Positions 7,769 to 16,004 of a stretch of DNA of 64,000 bases are shown here, in pieces. Source of the DNA: CAYULW01 sp964445815 (GTDB taxonomy: Bacteria > Bacteroidota > Bacteroidia > Flavobacteriales_E > Vicingaceae); assembly GCA_964445815.1 (NCBI GenBank), contig CAYULW010000002.1, positions 434,001 to 498,000 of the forward strand. The letters run 5' to 3'. The position numbers and the translations under genes are program-made. The notes below the pieces were generated by a model that was not told the origin of the DNA, did no database searches, and saw nothing but the letters and a program-made list of their open reading frames with translations. Every line of letters starts with the position of its first letter. The first letter of the stretch is position 1.

Positions 7769-9334
7769 CTATTGTTTGATTAATCGATCAGCAAACCCAT
7801 TCTGATCTCTTAGATAATATAAACCTTTTGGTAAATCTTTAATATTTACAGATCGTGCACTATTGATTTCTTTTACAAGCGCTCCCATTTGATTAAATAA
7901 CTGACCGCTGAAGGTTTGATCAAAATACAAGACATCCTTTACCGGATTCGGATAAAAGTCAAATGATTTTAATTTAGACTGAAGGTGTTCTTCCTCTTCT
8001 CCAACACTTAGCGGCACTTTCCATTCTTGAACATAATACTGCAACAAAGTAGTTGTTAAAGTATCATTAAAATCATACAGAAGATAACCGGCAGGATTTC
8101 CTGCTATGATAACTTTGCCGGAATCAATGTACAATATACTTTTTACAAACTCTCTGGATGGCGTCGGAAAGCTAGATGCTCCGGTTATGTTACCCTGAAA
8201 GTCATACTCCACAATAACAGGATCTTTATGTTGCGAAATACTTTGATGATTTGCACTCCATTGTACTGTATCTTGATATTCTTGTATAAATACCATTGCC
8301 ATACCATCCTCACTTTGACTAAAGCCTTTACCAAAAATATGTTCTACTGAACTGCCTGCATTTACAGAATTCATTTGATGAACCGATTCCACTTGTCCAT
8401 TCGGCTGAGTAATGCTGTATAAGAAGTCATCTCTGCCCGTCATGTATTTAACAAGATTAAAGGTGTCTAGTTGCAAACTCTTATTTAGAGGCGATAAAAA
8501 ATGCAAGCGATCTTGCCCGTCTATCTGTAATTGTGGAGATTCACAGGTAATGTCATCCATTATTTTGAACCAAATGGCTGTCATACTGCTATCAAACTTG
8601 CCATAATATAAACTGTAGTTGTATGAATGACTCAAATTCAAACTGTCAATTTGAGCATTGTTATTCATGCATCCTCCAGCAACATATAAATTCCCATGCA
8701 AATCTACCTTTACATGGTCTACATATCCAATACCAGTAATTAGTTTGCTACTTACCAAATTACCTGATTGGTTCAACTTGGTAAAGGTGACATTTCCACC
8801 AAAACCTCCATGATCGCCTATTAAATAGACAAAATTTCCGTCAGGTGAAATACCAAAGCCTTCGTATTCTAAGGGTGATTGCTGTGCCCAAACCACATTA
8901 AAGTTACTGTCTAGTTTCATTAAAACACTTTCTCTTGCGCTGCTGTATAAAGTAGGCGCATTAGGAATATTTATGGAATCAATAAACCTCATTCCTAGAT
9001 ATAAATTCCCATAGCTATCGCTTTCTGATTGCTCTACCCTTAAATTTCCTTGTATGATTAGAGAGTCTATGACCTGTAGATCGCTTTTTCTTCTTCTGTA
9101 TATCAAATAGTTTCCCAAGTAATTGTTTCCACTTCTCTTTTCGATGTGATTTTGCATCAACACATAAAAAGCATTTGGCCCCGCATGGTTCATTTTAATA
9201 TCCGATACAGTATAATATACGTTCAAACTATTGGCCTTACTTATGTCATATAGTTCTGTATTGATGGGTTTCTTCTGGGCAAAAAGTGAAAAAGTAATAA
9301 AGGCAAAAACAATGGGCAGTAGTCTTGTTTTCAT
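7769..9334 (-). CDS. Secreted T9SS type A sorting-domain protein
   Basis: 521 residues when started at the ATG at 9334, which gives a good signal peptide (MKTRLLPIVFAFITFSLFAQ); the frame is open 20 codons further upstream but that would bury the signal peptide. The body is a chain of beta-propeller-like repeats with GNLYL/GNFVYLIG/GNLYVAGG strands, as in SBBP/Kelch-like surface proteins. The C-terminus (FDFYPNPVKDVLYF ... LPKGLYYLRD) is a canonical type A T9SS sorting domain. It is expected on the cell surface or released. The specific function is unknown. Confidence 0.85.
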   Translation of the reverse strand: MKTRLLPIVFAFITFSLFAQKKPINTELYDISKANSLNVYYTVSDIKMNHAGPNAFYVLMQNHIEKRSGNNYLGNYLIYRRRKSDLQVIDSLIIQGNLRVEQSESDSYGNLYLGMRFIDSINIPNAPTLYSSARESVLMKLDSNFNVVWAQQSPLEYEGFGISPDGNFVYLIGDHGGFGGNVTFTKLNQSGNLVSSKLITGIGYVDHVKVDLHGNLYVAGGCMNNNAQIDSLNLSHSYNYSLYYGKFDSSMTAIWFKIMDDITCESPQLQIDGQDRLHFLSPLNKSLQLDTFNLVKYMTGRDDFLYSITQPNGQVESVHQMNSVNAGSSVEHIFGKGFSQSEDGMAMVFIQEYQDTVQWSANHQSISQHKDPVIVEYDFQGNITGASSFPTPSREFVKSILYIDSGKVIIAGNPAGYLLYDFNDTLTTTLLQYYVQEWKVPLSVGEEEEHLQSKLKSFDFYPNPVKDVLYFDQTFSGQLFNQMGALVKEINSARSVNIKDLPKGLYYLRDQNGFADRLIKQ

Positions 9335-9412
9335 AAACACTTCAATTTCTTTCTGACTAAAATACACTTCTTTTATCAAAATTTTATAATGCAACAGTTT
9401 GTGTTAATGTAG

Positions 9413-9517
9413 TTATTTCTTCAACCAAGCCAAAGCCTCTCCTCCATTATATGCAAAAAACGCGTAGTAATACCTATTGTCTTTTTGCGGTATTACATCG
9501 TTCTTTGAGTAAGGCAC
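9413..9517 (-). pseudogene. Possible C-terminal remnant of a lost gene
   Basis: On the minus strand a frame from a GTG at 9517 to TAA at 9413-9415 encodes about 34 residues with strongly protein-like content (NDVIPQKDNRYYYAFFAYN, then GGEALAWLKK). Aromatic-rich, well-spaced residues and a Lys-Lys end look like the tail of a real protein, but an in-frame TAA at 9518-9520 cuts it off from any body. I do not recognise the parent family. It is either a gene remnant left of the eCIS-core gene or a very small gene. An inverted repeat (GTAATACC 9467-9474 with GGTATTAC 9489-9496) lies inside it. Confidence 0.45.
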
Positions 9518-9549
9518 TTAGGTGTTTTTATTGACAATACTTCTACCCT

Positions 9550-11493
9550 ATGGGTATTTATTCTGACGAGAAAAAAGAAAAACAAACGCAGTTAAAAGCT
9601 AATCGTGTTCAGAACAAGTATGCTCAGAGTTTATCAAGTCTATATCAAGATTATCGTCCAGAGGCTGCTGAGGAAGAACGATTAATCGACTTAGCCAACC
9701 AAAGTTCAAGAGTCGAAGAAGCTGATGGGCATGCTTTCCAAAAAGAGCTTCCTATACAGCAAAAAGTTAATAAAACCGGCTTGCCTGATGGACTTAAAGC
9801 TTCGATGGAAAATATGTCTGGCTATGCCCTAGACGACACTAGGGTACATTACAATTCTTCAAAGCCGGCACAATTGAATGCGCATGCCTACGCACAAGGA
9901 AACGATATACACCTTGCTTCTGGACAAGAAAAACATTTACCTCACGAAGCCTGGCATGTCGTGCAACAAAAACAGGGAAGAGTTAGGCCCACCATTCAAT
10001 CAAAGGAAGGTATTGCCATCAACAATGACACAGCTTTAGAGCTAGAGGCAGATGTAATGGGTGCTAAAGCCCTTCAAGCCTCCACACAAGAGAGCTTCTC
10101 CCCCTCCCTTACCGATACCCAACCTACTCCCCTAGTTCAACAAAAAACAAGCAATACTCAACCCGTACAGCGTGTTTTAAACATCAATAATGAAGCTGTA
10201 GACGATGCATACATAGATGATTTAGATGAGGTCGATTTCGAACTTGCTGGTGTGGCATGGACATCTGTAGTAGCAGTTCTAAAGTCATGGATTGCTTTAA
10301 ATGCGACCAAAAATGCCACCGATGATGCGAATGCCGTTACCCAAGCCCTTGCTGCTATTAACACCTATACCGACTTTGCAGAAGACGAGCATGACTTTGG
10401 TGATTTAGAATTAGAGGGTGATGATGAATTAGGAGATGAAGATAGACTAGTCAACTATGAAGCGATAAATGGGTTTACCACAGCCGGCTTTAGTGCAAAT
10501 GAGCGCATCATTCTATTTGATTTATTAGGAGATGAAAACTTTACCACCTTTGGTGAAAGTGCTGCAGCAGTTGGAACATTAAGAACCATCTATACCACTC
10601 ATGGAATAAATACCATAGAAGAGCTTCTAGCGATGGATACCAATCGATTACTTGGAGCGTTACAAACCATCACCAACTTATCAGCCCGAATTGGCACTAT
10701 GGGTGCCGATCGAATGATCACGTTAATAACAGCAAGGACTAATGTTCAAATTAATACCCTGTTTACTTCCATGCTTCCCGCGAGAGTAGAAACCTTAACT
10801 GATGCCGTTGTAAATGCACTGGCAACTCATACTGCCCCTGAAATTGCAGGCATCAACGGTCAATGGCCATCATGGGGAAACTGGTTGCAAACAGTAGCTA
10901 GCTTAAACACGATATACGACATGGTAGGTGATGGCTATACCTACGCCCAATGTGCTACTCTTGTTGCTCATAATTTGAGTGTTACCGAAATTAGGGCCTT
11001 ACAACAAGAAACGGCAAATTATGCCGTATTGAATGCTTTTATAACTGAAGCCCGAAGATATGGCTTACCTTATGCTGATATGTTGGCCATAGCCCATGCC
11101 AACAATGGAGCAGCCATTGGTGTATTAACTGCTGCAATAAGAACCCAATCACTCAATCGAATCGATAAAAATGCCCGTTTCCCTGCATGGATAAGGGCAG
11201 TTTCATTGTTGATGGTTGATCTTGCCTATACCTTAAACATTGATGCTGATTCGCTACTCTTAAATGGTGAGCCGGAAACCCATGAACGAAGAGTAAGAGT
11301 GCGTAATGCCGGCGGTGCACAACAAGGCATATTTGTGATTCATTATCACCCCCATGCAGCAGATGCAGCAGTAGGATCTCCCGATGCTTCTCCACGGCAC
11401 ATTAAACCCCAAAGAGGAGGTGCTATTCGTATGTACTGGGATCTAATTCCGGCCAATATAAGAGCCCTTTTACCCAATCATTTTGATGATTAA
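9550..11493 (+). CDS. eCIS-core (DUF4157) domain protein, candidate injection-system cargo or toxin
   Basis: 647 residues. After a charged, helical N-terminus, residues about 76-150 form an eCIS-core/DUF4157 domain: GLPDGLKASMENMSGYALDD, then VHYNSSKPAQLNAHAYAQG, then HEAWHVVQQ with H132, E133 and H136 as a zinc-metalloprotease-like HExxH motif, and a downstream ELEADVMGAKA that would supply a further Glu ligand. Residues about 200-570 are alanine-rich and helical. The last ~70 residues (GIFVIHYHPHA ... ASPRHIKPQRGG) are distinct and may be the effector tip; no known toxin is recognised. DUF4157 proteins are commonly linked to extracellular contractile injection systems, but no sheath, tube or baseplate gene is in this window. 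No signal peptide. Confidence 0.85.
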   Translation: MGIYSDEKKEKQTQLKANRVQNKYAQSLSSLYQDYRPEAAEEERLIDLANQSSRVEEADGHAFQKELPIQQKVNKTGLPDGLKASMENMSGYALDDTRVHYNSSKPAQLNAHAYAQGNDIHLASGQEKHLPHEAWHVVQQKQGRVRPTIQSKEGIAINNDTALELEADVMGAKALQASTQESFSPSLTDTQPTPLVQQKTSNTQPVQRVLNINNEAVDDAYIDDLDEVDFELAGVAWTSVVAVLKSWIALNATKNATDDANAVTQALAAINTYTDFAEDEHDFGDLELEGDDELGDEDRLVNYEAINGFTTAGFSANERIILFDLLGDENFTTFGESAAAVGTLRTIYTTHGINTIEELLAMDTNRLLGALQTITNLSARIGTMGADRMITLITARTNVQINTLFTSMLPARVETLTDAVVNALATHTAPEIAGINGQWPSWGNWLQTVASLNTIYDMVGDGYTYAQCATLVAHNLSVTEIRALQQETANYAVLNAFITEARRYGLPYADMLAIAHANNGAAIGVLTAAIRTQSLNRIDKNARFPAWIRAVSLLMVDLAYTLNIDADSLLLNGEPETHERRVRVRNAGGAQQGIFVIHYHPHAADAAVGSPDASPRHIKPQRGGAIRMYWDLIPANIRALLPNHFDD

Positions 11494-11544
11494 TAAACGA
11501 AATTAAGTATAGCCTAAACTCCTCATTCCAATCGAGTACTAACT

Positions 11545-11603
11545 GCACTTCAGGTCTCAATTTAGTATGTCTCACTTAATAGAGACAACTGAAAGTGAAG
11601 TGC
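11545..11603. repeat. Inverted repeat downstream of the eCIS-core gene
   Basis: GCACTTCA (11545-11552) pairs perfectly with TGAAGTGC (11596-11603), with further GTCTC/GAGAC pairing inside. It could form an RNA hairpin in the 3' region of the eCIS-core transcript; no T-tract follows directly, although a T8 run occurs about 35 bases later (about 11638-11645). The rest of the 309-bp gap 11494-11802 holds a possible minus-strand remnant and the promoter of the S4 gene. Confidence 0.35.
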
Positions 11604-11709
11604 CAAAATGATATAATTGAAGCATTAAACTTTTAGTTTTTTTTGATTATGATGCATCGTTTAGAAGAAAAATTAAGTCTATAGTGCATGTGTGACAGAG
11701 ATCAAAATT

Positions 11710-11802
11710 TCATTTCTTTAGTGTGTTTGTTTTTAGGTAGTCTACTGGTGCTTTCTGTAATTCTTTAAAGCCGTAGTCTTCATTCTGTAGTACTTTTGCT
11801 AC
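11710..11802 (-). pseudogene. Possible C-terminal gene remnant overlapping the S4-gene promoter
   Basis: The minus-strand frame ending with TAA at 11710-11712 reads KVLQNEDYGFKELQ and then KAPVDYLKTNTLKK, which looks like the tail of a real protein. Further upstream the frame runs antisense through the S4-domain gene and loses protein character. It is the second such tail next to the eCIS-core gene. The family is not recognised, and chance cannot be excluded for about 28 residues. Confidence 0.3.
11791..11798 (+). promoter_or_regulatory. TAnnTTTG promoter box 4 nt before the S4 gene
   Basis: TACTTTTG matches the Bacteroidota sigma-ABfr -7 consensus TAnnTTTG. Only CTAC separates it from the ATG at 11803, so the mRNA would begin at or next to the start codon. 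Confidence 0.6.
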
Positions 11803-12168
11803 ATGCGTATCGACAAATACATTTGGGCTGTTCGCCTTTGCAAGACCCGAAGCGTAGCGGCTAAGCTCTGTATCTCTGAAAAAGTGCAAATCAATGGCGA
11901 AGTCTGTAAAGCATCTAAAACAGTAAAGATTGGAGATGAAATTGCCATTAAGTCGATTCCGGTTTGGCGGCACTACTCCATTATTAATCTTCCTAAATCT
12001 CGTATGGGAGCCAAGTTTGTACCCGATTACCTTAAAGAAACCACTTCAGAAGAACACATTCAGTTGATAGAGCAGGTTCAGGAAAGCAATCGTCAAAACC
12101 GTTTATGGGGCTTAAAAGGAAGACCAACCAAAAGAGATCGTAGACAACTGGAACGTTATAAATCATAA
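11803..12168 (+). CDS. S4-domain RNA-binding protein, Hsp15-like
   Basis: 121 residues. Residues 1-60 form an S4 RNA-binding domain (RIDKYIWAVRLCKTRSVAAKLC ... VQINGEVCKASKTVKIGDEI, quoted in two parts). The C-terminus is basic (GRPTKRDRRQLERYK). Length and layout match the Hsp15/HslR family, which binds 50S subunits carrying stalled nascent chains and helps recycle them. Many Bacteroidota encode this protein next to unrelated genes. The promoter box lies 4 nt upstream, implying a leaderless transcript. The stop is 62 bases before the carotenoid regulator gene. Confidence 0.85.
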   Translation: MRIDKYIWAVRLCKTRSVAAKLCISEKVQINGEVCKASKTVKIGDEIAIKSIPVWRHYSIINLPKSRMGAKFVPDYLKETTSEEHIQLIEQVQESNRQNRLWGLKGRPTKRDRRQLERYKS

Positions 12169-12230
12169 ACAATTCAGTTGTATTTAAACAAACAAGCGCA
12201 AGAATTGTATTCTAATCATAATAAAAAATC

Positions 12231-13106
12231 ATGTCTGCTTATTCCATCAAAGATTTAGAGGTCATTAGTGGCATCAAAGCGCATACCATTAGAATATGGG
12301 AGCAACGTTATCAGCTTTTAGTGCCGCAGCGAACAGATACCAACATCAGGTTGTACAATGATGATCAAATGCGTCGTTTGCTAAACATTACCACCTTAAT
12401 AGACAACGGCTTTAAAGTATCAAAGGTTGCTTCGTTGAGTGATGCGGAGATCTATCAAAAAGTAGAAGAATTCATCACTGATACAACCGCAGATGTACAG
12501 ATTAAGGCTTTGATTAATGAAATAATAAGTGCAGGACTAAGTTATAATGAAAAGAGGTTTACTACTGCCTACGCCATTGCAATTGACAGTTTTGGTATTA
12601 CAGATACTTATATTAAGGTCATTTATCCCATGTTGATACGAGTTGGTCTGATGTGGTTAAAGCATGACCTGATTCCATCTCAAGAGCATTTTATCTCTAA
12701 TTTAATAAAGCAAAAGCTCTTTACGGCAATTGATTCCCTGAAAGAGCCTTCTAAAGATGCTCAAAAGTGGATCTTGCTTTTACCTGAAGATGAAGACCAT
12801 GAAATTGGCTTGCTTCTATCTTCTTTTTTATTAAAGAGCAAAGGAAAAAAAGTAATTTATTTAGGTCAGCGTGTCCCCTACTCTAATATTGAGTCAATAA
12901 TCAAGTCAGAAGAACCTGATTATATACACTTTTTTATGATACGCAATCAATCTGTTACGAAGTGTCAGAAAATAGTCAACACTCTAAACCAGTATTGTTC
13001 TGACTGTAAGGTCATCGTCTCCGGTTCTAAGTTTTTGGAAAATGAATTGTCCTTACCTCCTCTTTTTTCATGGATGAATTCCATAGAGCAATACAGCAAA
13101 CTTTAA
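12231..13106 (+). CDS. MerR-family regulator with B12-binding domain, CarH/LitR-like photoreceptor
   Basis: 291 residues. Residues 1-70 are a MerR winged helix (YSIKDLEVISGIKAHTIRIWEQRY). Residues about 90-170 are the helical cobalamin cap with W142-x9-E152-H153, the motif that contacts adenosylcobalamin in CarH. Residues about 178-280 are a Rossmann-type B12 domain with E188-D-H190-E-I-G193, in which H190 would be the lower axial ligand, followed by the YLGQRVP strand. In CarH, light breaks the Co-C bond of AdoCbl and releases the repressor from DNA. All diagnostic residues are present, and the gene sits directly upstream of crtI-crtB, so light-induced carotenoid synthesis is the natural reading. 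Confidence 0.85.
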   Translation: MSAYSIKDLEVISGIKAHTIRIWEQRYQLLVPQRTDTNIRLYNDDQMRRLLNITTLIDNGFKVSKVASLSDAEIYQKVEEFITDTTADVQIKALINEIISAGLSYNEKRFTTAYAIAIDSFGITDTYIKVIYPMLIRVGLMWLKHDLIPSQEHFISNLIKQKLFTAIDSLKEPSKDAQKWILLLPEDEDHEIGLLLSSFLLKSKGKKVIYLGQRVPYSNIESIIKSEEPDYIHFFMIRNQSVTKCQKIVNTLNQYCSDCKVIVSGSKFLENELSLPPLFSWMNSIEQYSKL

Positions 13107-13155
13107 ACATCTTTTGAAAAATGTCAAGCTTGGCTAAACCTTATGACAATTATTT

Positions 13156-13185
13156 TGTTTAACTTTTCGAGCAATTAATTAAACA
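13156..13185. promoter_or_regulatory. Candidate CarH-type operator upstream of crtI
   Basis: TGTTTAA (13156-13162) and TTAAACA (13179-13185) are perfect inverted arms with a 16-base spacer, directly before the TTG start of crtI. The nonamer TAAACAATT occurs here (13180-13188) and again at 12166-12174 upstream of the regulator gene. A MerR dimer site shared by both promoters is a reasonable inference. Confidence 0.4.
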
Positions 13186-13186
13186 A

Positions 13187-14674
13187 TTGAAGAATTCAAA
13201 AAAGGTTTCTGTTATTGGTTCAGGTTTTGCAAGTATTGCAGGTGCCGCAATTTTAGGCCAAGAAGGTTTTGATGTAAAGGTCTATGAAAAAAACAAAGAC
13301 TTTGGAGGACGTGCCAGACAGTTTGAGGCTAAAGGGTTTAAGTTTGACATGGGGCCAAGTTGGTACTGGATGCCGGATGTATTTGAAAAGTTTTTTGCCA
13401 GATTTGGGTATTCTTCAACTGATTTATATCAATTGAAGAAATTGGATCCCGGTTTTCAAATGATTTTTGATGAATCGGAGCAAATTAGCATTCCCTCAAG
13501 CTTTGAAGCTCTTTGCGAGCTTTTTGACTCTATAGAACAAGGTGCTTCTAATCGACTGGTTAAATTCATGAAAGAAGCAGAATACAAATACCGGGTTGGT
13601 GTTAATGATCTGGTCTATCAGCCCGGATTATCCATTACTGAATTGATGAGAACTGATCTCATGACCGGCTTGTTTAAATTGCAGGTCTTTACTTCTTTTA
13701 GTAAGCACGTTAGACGATATTTCAAAGATCCAAGATTGATCGCTTTGATGGAATTCCCGGTACTCTTTCTTGGTGCCATGCCCAAAGACACTCCTGCCTT
13801 ATATAGTTTGATGAATTATGCGGGACTAAAACTAGGCACCTTCTACCCCATCGGAGGTTTTGTAAAAGTAATTGAGGGCATGAAAAAAGTAGCAGAAGAA
13901 CAAGGTGTCCAATTTTTTAACGAATCAGCGGTAGAGCAAATAAGTGTCGAGCAAAACCTTGCCAGGAGTTTGTCCGGAATACATTTTACTTCAGATGCGG
14001 ATGCTATATTAGCAGGTGCTGATTATCATCATGTAGACAGTCATTTACTCAAAAACGGATACAGCAATTATAAAGAGCAATACTGGGATAAAAAGGTTTT
14101 TGCTCCCTCCTGCCTGCTCTTTTATTTAGGAGTAGATAAAAAAATAGACAAATTGCAACACCATAATCTCTTTTTTGATGAAGATCTCAACCCTCATGCT
14201 ATAGAGATATATGAAACCAAGCAATGGCCTAAGAAGCCCCTGTTTTATGTTTGTTGCCCTTCCAAGACTGACGATTCTGTGGCACCTGAAGGCAAAGAGA
14301 ATTTGTTTGTTCTGATGCCTATAGCTCCCGGCATTCAAGATGAAGATCACATTCGTGAAAATTATTTCGAACAGTTAATGCACAGATTGGAGAAGTTTAC
14401 CGGAGAAAAGATTCGAGAGCATTTGACTTATAAAAAGAGCTATTGTGTAAATGACTTTGTTAAGGATTACAATGCGTACAAAGGCAATGCATATGGTTTG
14501 GCCAATACCCTAAGACAGACGGCCAATCTGAAACCAAGCATCAGAAATAAAAAAATAAAGAACATGTTCTACACCGGTCAATTGACTGTTCCGGGGCCCG
14601 GAGTACCTCCAAGTATTATTTCAGGTCAGGTTGCTGCAGAACAAATTATTAATTACTTTAACCACACAACATGA
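13187..14674 (+). CDS. crtI: Phytoene desaturase (CrtI type)
   Basis: 495 residues beginning at a TTG codon. The N-terminus has the FAD-binding fold VIGSGFASIAGAAILGQEG, followed by YEKNKDFGGRA and FDMGPSWYWMP, all typical of CrtI-type carotenoid desaturases. The C-terminus (YTGQLTVPGPGVPPSIISG) is the conserved FAD-contacting tail of the family. The enzyme would desaturate phytoene to lycopene. Its last 4 bases overlap crtB (ATGA), so the two are co-translated. It is the first structural gene of a cluster preceded by a light-sensing regulator. CrtI paralogues (CrtN, CrtO-like or ketolase types) exist, but the partnership with crtB favours phytoene as substrate. Confidence 0.9.
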   Translation: MKNSKKVSVIGSGFASIAGAAILGQEGFDVKVYEKNKDFGGRARQFEAKGFKFDMGPSWYWMPDVFEKFFARFGYSSTDLYQLKKLDPGFQMIFDESEQISIPSSFEALCELFDSIEQGASNRLVKFMKEAEYKYRVGVNDLVYQPGLSITELMRTDLMTGLFKLQVFTSFSKHVRRYFKDPRLIALMEFPVLFLGAMPKDTPALYSLMNYAGLKLGTFYPIGGFVKVIEGMKKVAEEQGVQFFNESAVEQISVEQNLARSLSGIHFTSDADAILAGADYHHVDSHLLKNGYSNYKEQYWDKKVFAPSCLLFYLGVDKKIDKLQHHNLFFDEDLNPHAIEIYETKQWPKKPLFYVCCPSKTDDSVAPEGKENLFVLMPIAPGIQDEDHIRENYFEQLMHRLEKFTGEKIREHLTYKKSYCVNDFVKDYNAYKGNAYGLANTLRQTANLKPSIRNKKIKNMFYTGQLTVPGPGVPPSIISGQVAAEQIINYFNHTT

Positions 14675-15507
14675 AGTCCATTTTTGATTCGGTATCTGCA
14701 AAATGCAGTAAGTTCACAACAAACGCTTACAGCACCAGCTTCTCTCTTGGCATCTACCTTCTAGGTTCGAGCATTAGAAAACCCATCTACGCCATTTATG
14801 GGTTCGTGCGTTTTGCCGATGAAATTGTAGATACCTTTCACGACTACAAGAAAGAAGAATTGCTCGCCAAATTTAGGCAAGATACCATTGAGGCCATTGA
14901 AGACGGTATTAGCCTCAATCCGATATTGAACTCATTTCAACATGCAGTAAACACGTACGATATAGACTGGGACTTAATTGAGGCTTTTTTGGACAGTATG
15001 AAAATGGATTTGAACAAGCATGAATATTCTCAATTGGGTTATGAGAAGTATATACTTGGCTCTGCTGAAGTTGTTGGACTTATGTGTTTGAAAGTTTTTA
15101 CCCATGGCAATAAAGCGCAATATGAAGAATTAAAACCTGCTGCTCAAAAGTTGGGGTCTGCCTTTCAGAAAGTTAATTTTCTAAGAGATATTCAAGCGGA
15201 CTTTAAAGATCTTGGACGATCTTATTTTCCTGACATTAATCTGAAACAATTCACAGAAACAGAAAAAGGCAGAATAGAACAGGAAATCACAGATGAGTTC
15301 AAAGCAGCTTTAGAAGGCATTAAACGTTTACCCAAATCATCTCGATTGGGTGTGTATGTGGCTTATGTGTATTATCAAAACCTTTTGAAACGCATAAGTA
15401 ATGTACCTGCTCATCGAATTATGCAAGAGCGCATTCGAGTGCCTAACTCCCAAAAAATGAGCCTAATGCTCAATTCTTATTTTAAAAATGAATTGAATTT
15501 GCTTTAA
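14671..15507 (+). CDS. crtB: Phytoene synthase
   Basis: 278 residues of the trans-isoprenyl diphosphate synthase (squalene/phytoene synthase) family. Two Asp-rich motifs are visible: D50-E-I-V-D54 after GFVRFA, and D173-I-Q-A-D177 followed by DLGRSYFP. It would condense two geranylgeranyl diphosphates to phytoene. It overlaps crtI by 4 bases at its start and the next gene by 1 base at its end. The gene order crtI-crtB is common in flavobacteria. Confidence 0.92.
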   Translation: MKSIFDSVSAKCSKFTTNAYSTSFSLGIYLLGSSIRKPIYAIYGFVRFADEIVDTFHDYKKEELLAKFRQDTIEAIEDGISLNPILNSFQHAVNTYDIDWDLIEAFLDSMKMDLNKHEYSQLGYEKYILGSAEVVGLMCLKVFTHGNKAQYEELKPAAQKLGSAFQKVNFLRDIQADFKDLGRSYFPDINLKQFTETEKGRIEQEITDEFKAALEGIKRLPKSSRLGVYVAYVYYQNLLKRISNVPAHRIMQERIRVPNSQKMSLMLNSYFKNELNLL

Positions 15508-16004
15508 TGAAGGTCTTTATTTTTTCTCTTTCGATTTTTATACTGGCATTCTTCTCGCCTCCTTCAGATAAGCATGACTCTATGCTTCAGTCGTTTTATG
15601 AAGCATCTACTAATCCCAAAGAGATTGATAAATTCTTGATTCGTGTTAGGGCGATCAAAGAAAAAGATGATCCCGTTTCTCTTGCTTATCGAGCCATGGC
15701 TTATTTTTTACAGGCCAAACAAAGTTGGAACCCTTATCACAAGTACGATTATTTTTTAAAAGGACGAGAGCTATTGCAAGATGCAGTATCAGCAGATCCC
15801 GTGAATACTGAAGTTAGGTATTTGAGATTATGTACGCAAAGTGCCTTGCCTTGTGTGCTTAATTACAGTTCTGATATTAAAGAAGATAGTCAATTTCTGA
15901 TTCAATCATATTCATCTATAAAAGATGAAGATTTAAAGCTAAAGATCAGGCAAGTCTTACTTGATTTTAGGTATTGTCAACCGGATGATCTTATCGAAGC
16001 ATGA
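15507..16004 (+). CDS. Secreted or lipid-associated helical protein of the carotenoid operon, unknown function
   Basis: 165 residues with a hydrophobic signal-like N-terminus (about residues 1-17). The remainder is helical with a TPR-like character (SLAYRAMAYFLQAKQ, GRELLQDAVSADPVNTEVRYL). It overlaps crtB by 1 base and idi by 4 bases, so it belongs firmly to the operon. Similar small proteins occur in flavobacterial crt clusters, but no enzyme activity is known to me. It is not a lycopene cyclase or hydroxylase: it lacks their membrane helices and His motifs. Confidence 0.7.
   Translation: MKVFIFSLSIFILAFFSPPSDKHDSMLQSFYEASTNPKEIDKFLIRVRAIKEKDDPVSLAYRAMAYFLQAKQSWNPYHKYDYFLKGRELLQDAVSADPVNTEVRYLRLCTQSALPCVLNYSSDIKEDSQFLIQSYSSIKDEDLKLKIRQVLLDFRYCQPDDLIEA

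Noticed and set aside
9467..9496. Inverted repeat GTAATACC/GGTATTAC as an operator of the eCIS-core gene
   Set aside because: It lies inside a stretch that reads as a minus-strand protein tail, where the dyad is explained by codons for Val-Ile-Pro and Arg-Tyr-Tyr; kept only as a note.
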